Shown: piece after piece, positions 1 through 8,819 of the stretch
Position numbering within the stretch: position 1 is the first letter of the stretch
How the letters are laid out: every line of letters begins with the position of its first letter
NCBI GenBank assembly: GCA_028688235.1
Contig: JAQTYP010000022.1
Coordinates: forward strand, 1 to 14,884
DNA length: 14,884 bases
Direction: 5' to 3'
Source of the DNA: Methylomonas sp.
GTDB lineage: Bacteria > Pseudomonadota > Gammaproteobacteria > Methylococcales > Methylomonadaceae
Position numbers and translations under genes: made by a program
The notes under the pieces: generated by a model
Database searches by the model: none
The model's input: only the letters and a program-made list of their open reading frames with translations
What the model was told of the DNA's origin: nothing

Positions 1-509
1 CGGCTGCCGGTGCCTTGACTTGGATGGCGATCGAATGGCTACGGTTCGGTAAACCCAGCGTGTTGGGTATCGTCACCGGGATGGTGGCTGGCTTAGGTAC
101 TATTACGCCTGCATCCGGTTACGTCGGACCGATTGGCGGCTTGGTAATCGGGCTGGTTGCCGGCTTCGTTTGTTTTTATGCCACGCAATTTATCAAGCGT
201 GGTTTGAAAATCGACGATTCGCTGGACGTATTTCCCGTACATGGTGTCGGCGGCTGCATAGGATCGATACTGACCGGCGTATTCGCGGCGGAATGTTTCG
301 GCGGCTTAGGCCTAGATGGCGTCGGTATGGGGCAGCAGGTCGGCGTTCAGGCCTTGGCCGTGTTGGTAACCGTGGTTTGGAGCGGATTGTTCAGTTATTT
401 GTTGCTGAAACTGATCGATGTCTTTATCGGCTTGCGTGTCACGGAAGACGAAGAAGTCGAAGGTCTCGATATCGTGTTGCACGAAGAGACCGGTTATCAC
501 AACCTGTAA
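1..509 (+). CDS. amtB: Ammonium transporter, C-terminal part (5' truncated by window edge)
   Basis: This is the C-terminal part of an Amt/Mep/Rh-family inner-membrane ammonium channel. The reading frame is open from base 3 and has no true start here; the TTG at 15 lies inside the gene (the preceding codons read AAGA). Typical AmtB stretches are visible: TWMAIEW, a GTITPASGYVGPIGG loop, and DDSLDVFPVHGVGG. The histidine at codon 240-242 corresponds to the second of the twin pore histidines (H318 in E. coli AmtB). Several hydrophobic helices follow, then a short charged cytoplasmic tail ending HEETGYHNL, the region where a GlnK/PII partner normally docks. The usual glnK neighbour would lie outside the window if present. 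A strong terminator follows 37 bases after the stop. Confidence 0.95.
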   Translation, partial: AAGALTWMAIEWLRFGKPSVLGIVTGMVAGLGTITPASGYVGPIGGLVIGLVAGFVCFYATQFIKRGLKIDDSLDVFPVHGVGGCIGSILTGVFAAECFGGLGLDGVGMGQQVGVQALAVLVTVVWSGLFSYLLLKLIDVFIGLRVTEDEEVEGLDIVLHEETGYHNL

Positions 510-546
510 TATCGGGTATGTAGAGTTAAAATAGGCGTTTTTTAAC

Positions 547-584
547 GAGCCTGTCGGGACTGCCGGCAGGCTCGGCGTCTTTTT
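547..584 (+). terminator. Rho-independent terminator after amtB
   Basis: An 11-bp stem is formed by 547-557 (GAGCCTGTCGG) and 563-573 (CCGGCAGGCTC) with one G-U wobble and the 5-base loop GACTG. It is followed by GGCG and a run of five T (580-584). It separates amtB from the following phosphatase gene. Confidence 0.88.
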
Positions 585-598
585 ATATTCGGAAGATC

Positions 599-1363
599 AT
601 GCCTATAACCTTAGAAACTCTGGAAAAAATCGTCCGCGCCGCCGGCGGCGTGGCGATGTCTTACTTCAACGACCTGGATCAATTAGCCGTCAACAAAAAG
701 AGCGCACGCGACTTGGTGACCGACGCCGACGTGGCCGTAGAAAACTATCTGAAGCAAGCTTTAGCCGAGCAATGTCCCGAATACGGTTTTTGGGGTGAAG
801 AAAGCGGAAAAACTGACGATCAAACCCGACGCTGGATTGTCGATCCTATCGACGGCACCCATTCTTTTTCGAAGGGCCAATATTTCTGGGGCGTCAGCGT
901 CGCTTTGGAGATAGACGGCGAATTGGTCATGGGCGCCGTTTACGGTCCCGCGCTGGACGACTATTACTGCGCGGAAAAGGGCAAGGGAGCCTGGAAGAAC
1001 GGCAAACCGATCAAAGTATCGGACGAGAGTGATTTGGGGGCAAGCATGGTTTCGACCGGATTTGCCTGCTTGCGCCAGTACCTAACAGACAACAATCTGG
1101 AACGTTTCGCCCGCATCGCCCAAGCCACGACGGGGCAGCGCCGGTTAGGTTCGGCGGCCCTGGATTTATGTACCGTTGCCGATGGTCAAGTCGATGCCTT
1201 TTGGGAACAAGAGCTGAATTTATACGATGTCGCCGCCGGTGCGTTAATTGTCATGGAGGCGGGTGGTACTATGACCGATTTTAAAGGCAATCCCGGCGTA
1301 TATCCCAAGCAAACCATGGCTACCAACGGCAAACTGCTGGCTCAGCTGTTGCCGCTGATGTAA
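599..1363 (+). CDS. Inositol monophosphatase family protein (SuhB/HisN-like phosphatase)
   Basis: A soluble Mg2+-dependent sugar-phosphate phosphatase of 254 aa, the usual size for the IMPase superfamily. The metal-binding motifs are intact: GEES at residues 66-69 (E67), DPIDGT at 82-87 and YDVAAG at 209-214, with the RRLGSAALDL stretch at 181-190 before the last motif. The DGTHSF sequence after the second motif resembles HisN-type histidinol-phosphatases, while GSAALDL and DVAAG look SuhB-like. The substrate (inositol-1-phosphate, histidinol phosphate or another) therefore cannot be decided from sequence. The ATG at 599 has GGAAG just upstream (590-594). The gene stands alone between the amtB terminator and a 128-base gap before ppsA. 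Confidence 0.88.
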   Translation: MPITLETLEKIVRAAGGVAMSYFNDLDQLAVNKKSARDLVTDADVAVENYLKQALAEQCPEYGFWGEESGKTDDQTRRWIVDPIDGTHSFSKGQYFWGVSVALEIDGELVMGAVYGPALDDYYCAEKGKGAWKNGKPIKVSDESDLGASMVSTGFACLRQYLTDNNLERFARIAQATTGQRRLGSAALDLCTVADGQVDAFWEQELNLYDVAAGALIVMEAGGTMTDFKGNPGVYPKQTMATNGKLLAQLLPLM

Positions 1364-1396
1364 ATACCCTCTTAACATTTTTCCTATCCGTCATGT

Positions 1397-1416
1397 CGCT
1401 GAGGTGGACTTCGGCG
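1397..1416. other. Hairpin between the phosphatase gene and ppsA
   Basis: CGCTGAGG (1397-1404) pairs with CTTCGGCG (1409-1416) around the tetraloop TGGA, with two G-U wobbles on the plus strand. No T run follows, so it is not a convincing terminator. It might be an RNA 3'-end stabiliser or lie upstream of the ppsA promoter. Confidence 0.3.
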
Positions 1417-1429
1417 ATGCAATCTGCGC

Positions 1430-1458
1430 TTGCCGCTCCTTTGGCCTATGCTTATGTT
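1430..1458 (+). promoter_or_regulatory. Candidate sigma70-type promoter for ppsA
   Basis: TTGCCG (1430-1435) and TATGTT (1453-1458) are separated by 17 bases, each matching 4 of 6 consensus positions. They lie about 34 bases upstream of the ppsA start and just ahead of its strong ribosome binding site AAGGAG (1480-1485). Confidence 0.35.
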
Positions 1459-1491
1459 TAAATCTACACATAACCAGCCAAGGAGCGCAGT

Positions 1492-3885
1492 ATGTCTCAC
1501 ACTCATGCCTATATCCGTTGGTTCAACGAACTGACTATAAACGACATTCCGCTGGTCGGCGGAAAGAACGCCTCGTTGGGTGAAATGTATCGCGAATTGG
1601 CGGGGCAGGGCGTCATTGTTCCTAACGGTTTTGCGATCACCGCCGAAGCTTATCGTTATATGCTGGATAAAGCCTGTGCCTGGGAACGGCTGCACACATT
1701 GCTGGATACCGTCGATCCGGACGATGTAGCCGATCTGGCGAAGCGGGCTCAGCAGGCGCGGGATTTGGTGTATTCCGCACCCTTGCCGGACGATTTGCAG
1801 CGCCAAATTCTGGCGGCCTTCGAACAATTGCGGCAGGAATACGGAGACGACTTGACCGTGGCGGTGCGAAGTTCCGCCACGGCCGAAGATTTGCCTACCG
1901 CCAGTTTTGCCGGTCAGCAGGATACCTATTTGAACATACGCGGCGGCCAGTCGTTATTGGATGCCTGCAAGCGCTGTTTTGCCAGTCTGTTCACCGATAG
2001 AGCCATTCATTATCGTATGGATCAGGGCTTCGATCATTTCAAAATCAGTCTGTCGATAGGCGTCATGAAAATGGTGCGTTCCGATCTGGCTGCCAGCGGT
2101 GTGATGTTTTCACTGGATACCGAGTCGGGTTTTAAGGATGCCGTGTTCATCACGGCGGCTTACGGTTTGGGCGAAAACGTCGTACAGGGCGCGGTCGACC
2201 CTGACGAGTTTTACGTGCATAAACCGACTTTCGCGCAAGGCTATCGTTGCGTGCTCAGGCGTACCTTGGGAGCGAAAAAGATCAAGATGGTATACAGCGA
2301 CGGCCGCACTCGCGAACCTATTCGCAATGTTGCTACGTCCAATAATGAACGCAGCCAATTTTGTATCTGCGATGAAGATGTGCTGACGCTTGCCGATTAT
2401 GCCTTGAAGATAGAGGAACATTATAGTCGGCCTATGGATATGGAATGGGCCAAAGACGGCTTGGACGGGCGTTTATATATTGTACAGGCGAGACCGGAAA
2501 CCGTGGCCTCTCAGCGTAGCGGCCATGTATTGGAACAATATCGGCTCAAGCAAACGGGTGAGGTTATCGTCAGGGGGCATGCGGATGGTAGCAAAATTGC
2601 CGTCGGCAAAGCCAGAGTGATAGACAATGTTGCAAAATTGTCGGCCTTTAAGCCGGGCGAAATACTGGTGGCGGACATGACCACACCGGACTGGGAACCC
2701 GTCATGAAGATAGCCTCGGCTATCGTGACCAATCGAGGCGGCCGTACTTGCCATGCGGCAATCATTGCCCGCGAATTAGGTGTGCCGGCGGTGATCGGTT
2801 GTGGGACAGCGACCGAAGCGATCGAAAGCGGCAGTCTGGTGACGGTATCGTGCGCGGAAGGCGATGCCGGCAAGGTCTATGCCGGTCGCCTCGATTACGA
2901 TTTGCTGCAAACCGATTTGTCGCAGATGCAGCGCCCTAAAACCAAGATCATGCTGAATCTCGGCAACCCGGAATTGGCGTTCAAACATAGTTTTCTGCCT
3001 AACGACGGTGTCGGTTTGGCTAGGATGGAGTTCATCATCACCGAATACATCAAGGCACACCCGATGGCGTTGATACATCAGGATCAAGTCGCCGATGCCG
3101 GCGAACTGGAACAGTTAAAAGACTTGACCGAAGGCTATGCTAAGCCTGAAGATTTTTTCATCCAGCGCCTAGCTGAAGGAGTCGGCACGATAGCCGCGGC
3201 CTTTTATCCAAAACCGGTGATCGTTAGGATGTCGGATTTCAAAACCAACGAATACGCGACTTTGTTGGGCGGATGTTGGTTCGAGCGTGACGAGGCCAAT
3301 CCCATGATAGGTTTTCGCGGTGCGTCGCGCTATGTGCATCCGGCTTATGCCGAAGGCTTCGCGTTGGAGTGTGCAGCAATGAAGCGGGTCAGGGAAAAGA
3401 TGGGATTGACCAATGTGGTGTTGATGATACCCTTCTGTCGGCGGGTGGAAGAAGCTGAGAAGGTTCTGGATTATATGGCTGAATGCGGCTTACGGCGCGG
3501 CGAAAACGGATTGGAAGTTTATGTGATGTGCGAGATACCCAACAATGTGATCCGCATCGACGCCTTCGCCGAGTTATTCGACGGCTTTTCGATTGGATCG
3601 AATGATTTGACCCAATTGACGCTGGGCGTGGACCGCGATTCCGAAATCGTCGCCGCAGATTTCGACGAACGCGATCCCGGAGTCAAAGAAATGATCAGGC
3701 TGGCGGTCGAAGGTTGCCGCCGCAACGGCAGACATTCGGGGTTGTGCGGCCAGGCGCCGTCCGATTATCCGGAAATGGCCGAATACTTGGTCGAAATCGG
3801 CATAGACTCGATGAGTCTGAATCCCGATACGGTGCTGAAGACCACTCAGAGGGTTTTGGAGCTGGAAAAACGGTTGGGACGCTGA
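1492..3885 (+). CDS. ppsA: Phosphoenolpyruvate synthase (pyruvate, water dikinase)
   Basis: Converts pyruvate, ATP and water to PEP, AMP and phosphate, the gluconeogenic step that returns C3 carbon to sugars. At 797 aa it has the normal family length. Domain order is an N-terminal ATP-grasp/PPDK domain (GGKNASLGEM near residues 23-32; VRSSATAEDLPTASFAGQQDTYLN near 124-147), a swivelling phosphohistidine domain (GGRTCHAAIIARELGVPAVIG, catalytic His421, codon 2752-2754), and a C-terminal PEP/pyruvate barrel with SIGSNDLTQLTLGVDRDS and GLCGQAP (Cys752). All these match functional PpsA. The ATG at 1492 has AAGGAG at 1480-1485. It is convergent with ackA across a 175-base gap in which no clear terminator was found. 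Proximity to pta/ackA suggests a shared central-carbon theme, not a shared operon. Confidence 0.97.
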   Translation: MSHTHAYIRWFNELTINDIPLVGGKNASLGEMYRELAGQGVIVPNGFAITAEAYRYMLDKACAWERLHTLLDTVDPDDVADLAKRAQQARDLVYSAPLPDDLQRQILAAFEQLRQEYGDDLTVAVRSSATAEDLPTASFAGQQDTYLNIRGGQSLLDACKRCFASLFTDRAIHYRMDQGFDHFKISLSIGVMKMVRSDLAASGVMFSLDTESGFKDAVFITAAYGLGENVVQGAVDPDEFYVHKPTFAQGYRCVLRRTLGAKKIKMVYSDGRTREPIRNVATSNNERSQFCICDEDVLTLADYALKIEEHYSRPMDMEWAKDGLDGRLYIVQARPETVASQRSGHVLEQYRLKQTGEVIVRGHADGSKIAVGKARVIDNVAKLSAFKPGEILVADMTTPDWEPVMKIASAIVTNRGGRTCHAAIIARELGVPAVIGCGTATEAIESGSLVTVSCAEGDAGKVYAGRLDYDLLQTDLSQMQRPKTKIMLNLGNPELAFKHSFLPNDGVGLARMEFIITEYIKAHPMALIHQDQVADAGELEQLKDLTEGYAKPEDFFIQRLAEGVGTIAAAFYPKPVIVRMSDFKTNEYATLLGGCWFERDEANPMIGFRGASRYVHPAYAEGFALECAAMKRVREKMGLTNVVLMIPFCRRVEEAEKVLDYMAECGLRRGENGLEVYVMCEIPNNVIRIDAFAELFDGFSIGSNDLTQLTLGVDRDSEIVAADFDERDPGVKEMIRLAVEGCRRNGRHSGLCGQAPSDYPEMAEYLVEIGIDSMSLNPDTVLKTTQRVLELEKRLGR

Positions 3886-4060
3886 TTTATTCTGAAAATC
3901 ATGGTGGAAGCGACGCCTACGTTAGGTTGATTAAGCGTCCACGATAATATTTAGAAGGTCATTGCATAGAGAATCGACACACGGCAGGTGATTGAAGGCC
4001 GCAAGGTAACAGACCGATTTATTGGGTGTCTTTCGTGCTTTTCGTGGATAGGCTGCGGGT

Positions 4061-5263
4061 TTACGGTTTATTGTTCAGCTGTCGAAGACAGGTTTGAGCC
4101 TGAATGGCGATTTCCAATTCTTCGTGGGTGTTGATAACCAATACCTTGACAGGCGAATCGCCGCTACTGATCGCCGCGCACGGATGAAACGGTGCCAGAT
4201 TTTTTTCGTCGTCAATTGCAATGCCCAATGCGGAAAGCCCTGAGCAACAGTGTTGCCGCAGCCAATGATCGTTTTCGCCTATGCCGCCGGTGAAGACCAG
4301 TGCATCGACACGGCCCAGTACCGCGAAGTAGGCGCCTATGTATTTTTTGATGCGGTAGGCATACATCGCCAGCGCCAATCTAGCATGATCGTTGCCGGCA
4401 TCGGCCATCTGATGGATAGTACGCATGTCGTTTTCGCCGCAGACACCTTTACAACCGCTGCTTTTATTCAGTAAATTCTCGATGGCGTCCAGCGACAAGT
4501 TCAGCGTGCGGCTCAAGTAAAAATGTAAAGCCGGATCGATATCGCCGCAGCGCGTGCCCATCATTAGGCCTTCCAATGGCGTCATGCCCATGGACGTATC
4601 TATGCTGTTGCCGTTTTCGATAGCAGTAACGCTGGCGCCGTTGCCTAAGTGCAGGGTGATTAGATTGACCTCTTCAAGCGCCTTGCCCAAAAAGGCAGCC
4701 GCCTGTTTGGCGACATAATGATGCGAGGTGCCGTGAAAGCCGTAGCGGCGCACGCCTTGTTCCTTATAGAGTGCATTGGGCAATGCGTAGCGATAGGCAT
4801 AATCGGGCAAGCTATGGTGAAAAGCGGTGTCGAACACCGCCACTTGCGGCACATCTCCCATTTGCCTGAGTGATTCTTTGATTCCGAGCAGGTTGGCTGG
4901 GTTATGCAACGGCGCCAATGGGATAAGGCTAGCGATTTTGCGCACGACGTCCGGATCGATCAAGGCCGGTTCCCGGAAATATTCGCCGCCGTGTACGACC
5001 CTATGACCTATGCAGGATAATTCACCCTCTCGTATCGACCCGGTGGCGGATAAAGTGTCGAATAATTCCTGTAAAGCTTGCTGGTGATTGACGATGATCT
5101 TTTCGGTCGCCTGCGGCTCCGAACCTGGGAGGCGAAAGCGGTGCACACTTTGCGATTCGCCGATACGCTCTATCAACCCGGTCAACAAGGTGCTTTGATC
5201 GGCCATCGCGAACAGGCTGTATTTGATTGAGGAACTGCCGGCATTCAGGACGAGGATTTTCAT
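4061..5263 (-). CDS. ackA: Acetate kinase
   Basis: Interconverts acetyl phosphate + ADP and acetate + ATP; with Pta it forms the acetate overflow/assimilation route. At 400 aa it has the standard length. Visible signatures are the N-terminal LNAGSSSIKYSLF (N7), GHRVVHGGE (R88), FDTAFH (D145), the GFHGTSHHYV loop (H177), a GDIDPALHFYL stretch, FTGGIGEND and a terminal HEELEIA. All key catalytic positions of the acetate/sugar kinase superfamily appear present. It is the last gene of a minus-strand unit pta-DUF2380-ackA and starts 29 bases after the DUF2380 stop. The ribosome binding site is weak (AGGAA about 12 bases upstream), consistent with expression from the upstream genes. Confidence 0.97.
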   Translation of the reverse strand: MKILVLNAGSSSIKYSLFAMADQSTLLTGLIERIGESQSVHRFRLPGSEPQATEKIIVNHQQALQELFDTLSATGSIREGELSCIGHRVVHGGEYFREPALIDPDVVRKIASLIPLAPLHNPANLLGIKESLRQMGDVPQVAVFDTAFHHSLPDYAYRYALPNALYKEQGVRRYGFHGTSHHYVAKQAAAFLGKALEEVNLITLHLGNGASVTAIENGNSIDTSMGMTPLEGLMMGTRCGDIDPALHFYLSRTLNLSLDAIENLLNKSSGCKGVCGENDMRTIHQMADAGNDHARLALAMYAYRIKKYIGAYFAVLGRVDALVFTGGIGENDHWLRQHCCSGLSALGIAIDDEKNLAPFHPCAAISSGDSPVKVLVINTHEELEIAIQAQTCLRQLNNKP

Positions 5264-5292
5264 GATTAGGTGTATTCCTGGAACATGGGTGA

Positions 5293-5823
5293 TCAGGGTA
5301 TCGGTTTCGATTTGCCGGGCGGAGGAGGCGTATAGCGATTTTCCAATACGTTATCGATTTTGTCCGCCAGGCTCTCGACCGCTTTGACGACCAGTTCTGC
5401 ATTGGGACCTTTGGATTCGGTGATGAATTGGGCGGTCCGACGGCTATCGCCAACGCGTACCAGATTGCCCATCAGGTAAGCAAACAAGAAACTGGGTTTG
5501 TGCAAACGTCCGGCTAGGACGTAGTCGGCGCCAAAATCCTTGCCCAGTTTTGCCGTCGCGTCGGCACGGTCGAACAAATAGCCTACGCCGCTATTGGCGG
5601 CTTGTTGTGCCGATAATGGGATTTCGACGATATCGTAACCGGCTGAGCGTAATTCGCCTTCCAGCAATGGTTTGATCGACGCCGTGCGCTTAATTTCGGC
5701 CGGAATGCCGGGTGCCAAGGTCAGGTCTTTCAATTCGAAGTCCAATATTGCGATGCGCGGTGCGGCGGTCGGGCCGAAACTTAAAAGGCCAAGCGGCAAA
5801 GCGTACAACAGCTTTTTCAACAT
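5293..5823 (-). CDS. DUF2380-family secreted protein inside the pta-ackA operon
   Basis: A 176-aa exported protein of unknown function. Residues 1-21 form a signal peptide (KK, a hydrophobic LLYALPLGLLSFG core, then TAA-P); there is no lipobox Cys. The mature part begins RIAILDFELKDLTL and contains YLFDR, GADYVLAGRLHKPSFLFAYLMGNLVRV and a proline-rich end. From memory this is the pattern of DUF2380, a predicted secreted family found in methylotrophs. The fold suggestion (an alpha/beta domain as in predicted secreted ABC/TolB-like subunits) is only a guess. Its ATG overlaps the pta stop by 7 bases, implying translational coupling, and ackA follows after 29 bases. A periplasmic protein between two cytosolic acetate enzymes is unusual; its link to acetate metabolism is inference from position only. 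Confidence 0.8.
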   Translation of the reverse strand: MLKKLLYALPLGLLSFGPTAAPRIAILDFELKDLTLAPGIPAEIKRTASIKPLLEGELRSAGYDIVEIPLSAQQAANSGVGYLFDRADATAKLGKDFGADYVLAGRLHKPSFLFAYLMGNLVRVGDSRRTAQFITESKGPNAELVVKAVESLADKIDNVLENRYTPPPPGKSKPIP

Positions 5824-7943
5824 GCGGCTTCGCTTTCCTGAGCCTGGATGGCCGTGATGATTACGGTATTGACGATATCCGGAACGGTACAGCCGCGGCT
5901 GAGATCGTTGACCGGTTTGTTGAGACCTTGTAAAACCGGGCCGACCGCAATGGCGCCGGAAGAGCGCTGCACGGCTTTGTAGGTGTTGTTTCCGGTGTTG
6001 AGGTCGGGAAAGATGAATACGGTGGCATGGCCGGCCACTTCGCTACCTGGCAGTTTGGTCTGGGCTACGCCGAAGTCGACGGCGGCGTCGTATTGCATGG
6101 GACCTTCCAGCTTCAAGTCCGGCCGTAATTTCTTAGCGATTTTGACCGCTTCGCGGACTTTGTCCACCGCTTCGCCTTTGCCGGAGTCGCCGGTGGAATA
6201 AGACAGCATGGCCACTCGCGGCTCGATGTTGAAGCTTTTGGCCGTATCGGCGGAACTGATTGCGATGTCGGCCAATTCCTGTGCGGTCGGATTGGGATTG
6301 ACGGCGCAGTCGCCGTAGACCAATACTTGGTCCTCCAGACACATGAAAAACACGCTGGATACGATGGCCGCGCCGGGTTTGGTTTTGATGATCTCGAACG
6401 CCGGGCGTATCGTGTGTTGGGTCGAATGTACCGCACCGGAGACCATGCCGTTGGCGAAGCCTAAGTGTATCATCAGCGTGCCGAAGTAGCTGACGTCGGC
6501 CATCAGGTCGAAGGCGGTCGCGTAAACGATGTTCTTATGCTTACGCGCTTCGTAATAGGCTTGGGCAAATAGTGGACGCAGTTCCGACGTCATAGGGTCT
6601 ATGATTTCGACATCGGGTAGCTTGAGCGCCAGGGATTGGATTTTTTGGCGGATTTCCGCCTCGTTACCCAGCAAGGTGATCTTGACCACGTCGCGCAACG
6701 ATAAAATTTCCGCTGCCCTTAAAATCCGTTCTTCAGTGCCTTCCGGTAATACGATGTGTTGTTTCTTGGCCTTGGCTCGTTGCAATAGATCGTACTCGAA
6801 CATCAACGGCGTCGTTTTGTGCGTGATGCCACTGTATAGGCGCTGCCGCAGTTCATTCATGTCGATACTGCTTTCCACCAGGCCGAGCGCCTTGGCGATT
6901 TTTCTGTCGTCGGCCGAATGCAGACGGGCGGGAATCTGGCTGACCTGCATCGCCGTGGTGAAGGTGTCCGTATCCGAGCCAAGCACCGCAAAGGGTAAAT
7001 CGCCCAAGCCGGCTATCAGTTGGCGGATTTGCGGTTCGGGCTCCTGGTTGCCGGTCAGCAGCAGGCCGGCAATTTGCGGGTAATTAGTGGAATGATAGGC
7101 CATCAGGCTGGCCAGGATGATGTCGGAGCGATCGCCGGGCGTGATGATCAAATCCCCAGCTTCCAGGTAGTCGAGGAAATCCGGCACCAACATGGCGGCT
7201 ACCTTATATTGGTAAATTTCACGACCCAAGGCTTTCTTGTCGCTGGATAGGGTTTTAGCATTCAGAGCATGGGCGATGTTGCCCATAGAGGGTTTTTCCA
7301 GCGACAGATCGATAGGCACGATATAAATGGGAAAGTCGCTCGGGTGGCTCAACAAGGCGCGTAAGGGTTCGATCTGATTGCGGTTGACGCTGTTGATGAC
7401 GACGGCGACGACGTCGCTGTCATACTCGTGCAGTGTCTGTTTCAGATGGGCAAGGCTATTCAAAATTTGTATATTATCCTGCTCCGCCCCATGCATGACC
7501 GGCATCATTCGACAATCCAGATTATTCGCAACTTCGGCGTTGAAATCGAATTCGAATATCGAATCACCGTGACGATAATCCGAGCCTATGCATAGCACGA
7601 AATCGCATTGGGCTTTCAAAGCTCGGTATTTGCTCAGGATAAGGGTGTGCAGTTCATCGTAGCGTTCCTGCGCTACTAACTCCCTTGCCTGATCGCTCTT
7701 GCAACCGTACATGGCTTCGTAAGGGAGGTCGGTTTGATAACGATAGCTAATGAATTCGATTAAATCATCCTTTTGTGCGCCTGCGTTGATAATCGGCCGA
7801 AAGAAACCGATTTTCCCAGCGTAGCCTGTCAACATTTCCATCATCGCCAGCATGATGATGGATTTGCCGCTATTACAACCGGTGCCGGTAATATAGATGT
7901 TTTGCGACAGTAACGAAGGGTTTTGATGTGAGGAGTTGTTCAT
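5817..7943 (-). CDS. pta: Phosphate acetyltransferase, long (three-domain) form
   Basis: Interconverts acetyl-CoA + phosphate and acetyl phosphate + CoA. At 708 aa this is the long enterobacterial-type Pta. Residues 16-28 carry a P-loop (ITGTGCNSGKS) of the N-terminal AAA_26/DTBS-like domain. A DRTGG-type regulatory domain follows near 215-330 (ITPGDRSDIILASLMAY, LLLTGNQEP), then the catalytic PTA_PTB domain from about 385 to the end, with VLPEGTEERILRAAEIL, SYSTGDSGKG, QYDAAVDFGVA and the closing GPVLQGLNKPVNDLSRG. Nothing looks missing. It is the first gene of the minus-strand unit with DUF2380 and ackA. The ATG has no strong Shine-Dalgarno sequence. The 227-base divergent spacer to the FHA gene must hold its promoter, but no clear one was identified. 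Confidence 0.96.
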   Translation of the reverse strand: MNNSSHQNPSLLSQNIYITGTGCNSGKSIIMLAMMEMLTGYAGKIGFFRPIINAGAQKDDLIEFISYRYQTDLPYEAMYGCKSDQARELVAQERYDELHTLILSKYRALKAQCDFVLCIGSDYRHGDSIFEFDFNAEVANNLDCRMMPVMHGAEQDNIQILNSLAHLKQTLHEYDSDVVAVVINSVNRNQIEPLRALLSHPSDFPIYIVPIDLSLEKPSMGNIAHALNAKTLSSDKKALGREIYQYKVAAMLVPDFLDYLEAGDLIITPGDRSDIILASLMAYHSTNYPQIAGLLLTGNQEPEPQIRQLIAGLGDLPFAVLGSDTDTFTTAMQVSQIPARLHSADDRKIAKALGLVESSIDMNELRQRLYSGITHKTTPLMFEYDLLQRAKAKKQHIVLPEGTEERILRAAEILSLRDVVKITLLGNEAEIRQKIQSLALKLPDVEIIDPMTSELRPLFAQAYYEARKHKNIVYATAFDLMADVSYFGTLMIHLGFANGMVSGAVHSTQHTIRPAFEIIKTKPGAAIVSSVFFMCLEDQVLVYGDCAVNPNPTAQELADIAISSADTAKSFNIEPRVAMLSYSTGDSGKGEAVDKVREAVKIAKKLRPDLKLEGPMQYDAAVDFGVAQTKLPGSEVAGHATVFIFPDLNTGNNTYKAVQRSSGAIAVGPVLQGLNKPVNDLSRGCTVPDIVNTVIITAIQAQESEAAC

Positions 7944-8170
7944 CGCCGGTTTTCTGCTATGTTAGTGGCATTGAGTTTGCTGTATATTCATTCGGCTAAT
8001 ATTGCTTGGTGTCGAACCTTGGATAAGGATCAAATATTAGACGGTCATAGAAATTCTAGTCCAAACACGCGGGAGTTATGCTGAAATCGAAATTTATGTT
8101 GGATAAATCGGCAAGCTTCCCTTTAGCGACTATACTACAATCCGGTCGTAAGGACTTTTAGAACACAGCG
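7944..8170. promoter_or_regulatory. Divergent intergenic region between pta and the FHA gene
   Basis: This AT-richer spacer must contain promoters for both flanking units. On the plus strand TATACT (8131-8136) is a good -10 match, but no convincing -35 lies 16-18 bases upstream. AAGGA at 8150-8154 is too far (16 bases) from the FHA ATG for a normal ribosome binding site. On the minus strand a TATACA hexamer occurs in the reverse complement near 7980-7985, also without a clear -35. Confidence 0.4.
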
Positions 8171-8815
8171 ATGGCAAAATTTACTGTTTACTTTAAAGAC
8201 AAGCCCCTATTTTCAGGTATCTATGACTCCGGTATCGTTCATATCGGCCGTGACGAGACTAATGACTTGGTGGTGGATAGTTTGGCTGTGGCTCCGGCGC
8301 ATGCGGTGGCGGTGATCAAGGATGGTACTTGTATTATTAAACAACTGAATGAAAAGTTTCCGTTGCTGATCAATAATCATGCTAGCAAGGAATGGAATCT
8401 TCAGAACAACGATGTGATCAATGTCGGCAAGCATTACATTGTCTATCACACGACCGAGTTTTTTCATCAGCCCGCCGAATTTACGACTATCCCGTCTTCG
8501 GACGAAGTCGATTTGCGCGTGTTCAACCAGAAGCAGGAAAATTCGGCCAAGCCTCTGGAGGGCAAGCTGCAAGTCATGGATGGTCCTCATATTGGGCGTA
8601 TCCTGTCGTTAAAGAAAGCCATGACCAGACTGGGACGCGAAGGGGCTGGTGTCGTTGTTATTGCCCGGCGTAAAGATGGTTACTACTTGTCGGCACTGCA
8701 GGGCTCTGACGGTTTGGCCCTGAATCGGGAGCCCCTGGGCGACAGGATAGTGCTATTGCGGCCTAACGATGTCATCGAAGTCGATAAAACCCCCATGCAG
8801 TTTTTTATGGAGTAA
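8171..8815 (+). CDS. FHA-domain protein (one canonical and one degenerate FHA-like domain)
   Basis: A 214-aa cytosolic protein without signal peptide or membrane segment. Residues 1-95 form a forkhead-associated phosphothreonine-binding domain. The canonical residues are present: G26-R27, N31-D32, S37 and H44, followed by a core beta pattern ending NNDVINVGKHYIVYH. After a linker (about 96-128) a second FHA-like half (about 130-214) shows RLGRE, a beta-rich stretch and LRPNDVIEVD, but lacks the S/H pair, so it may be a non-binding FHA fold. The stop lies 4 bases before the GTG start of the PilZ gene, so the two are almost certainly cotranscribed. Together they suggest a module joining phosphothreonine and c-di-GMP signalling. 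No kinase or secretion gene in the window identifies its partner. Confidence 0.85.
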   Translation: MAKFTVYFKDKPLFSGIYDSGIVHIGRDETNDLVVDSLAVAPAHAVAVIKDGTCIIKQLNEKFPLLINNHASKEWNLQNNDVINVGKHYIVYHTTEFFHQPAEFTTIPSSDEVDLRVFNQKQENSAKPLEGKLQVMDGPHIGRILSLKKAMTRLGREGAGVVVIARRKDGYYLSALQGSDGLALNREPLGDRIVLLRPNDVIEVDKTPMQFFME

Positions 8816-8819
8816 CGTT

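Noticed and set aside
1384..1827. Long minus-strand frame over the ppsA start (and others inside ppsA, pta and the spermidine-synthase-like gene)
   Set aside because: They are antisense shadows of well-supported genes, with no recognisable domains.
3886..4060. Search for a terminator between the convergent ppsA and ackA genes
   Set aside because: Only weak imperfect repeats (GTGGAAGCG versus GCGTCCAC) without a T run were found; nothing worth calling.
8769..8819. Longer N-terminus for the PilZ protein from an ATG inside the FHA gene
   Set aside because: GTG 8820 has a well-spaced GGAG and begins right before the PilZ motif; the upstream ATG has no such support.
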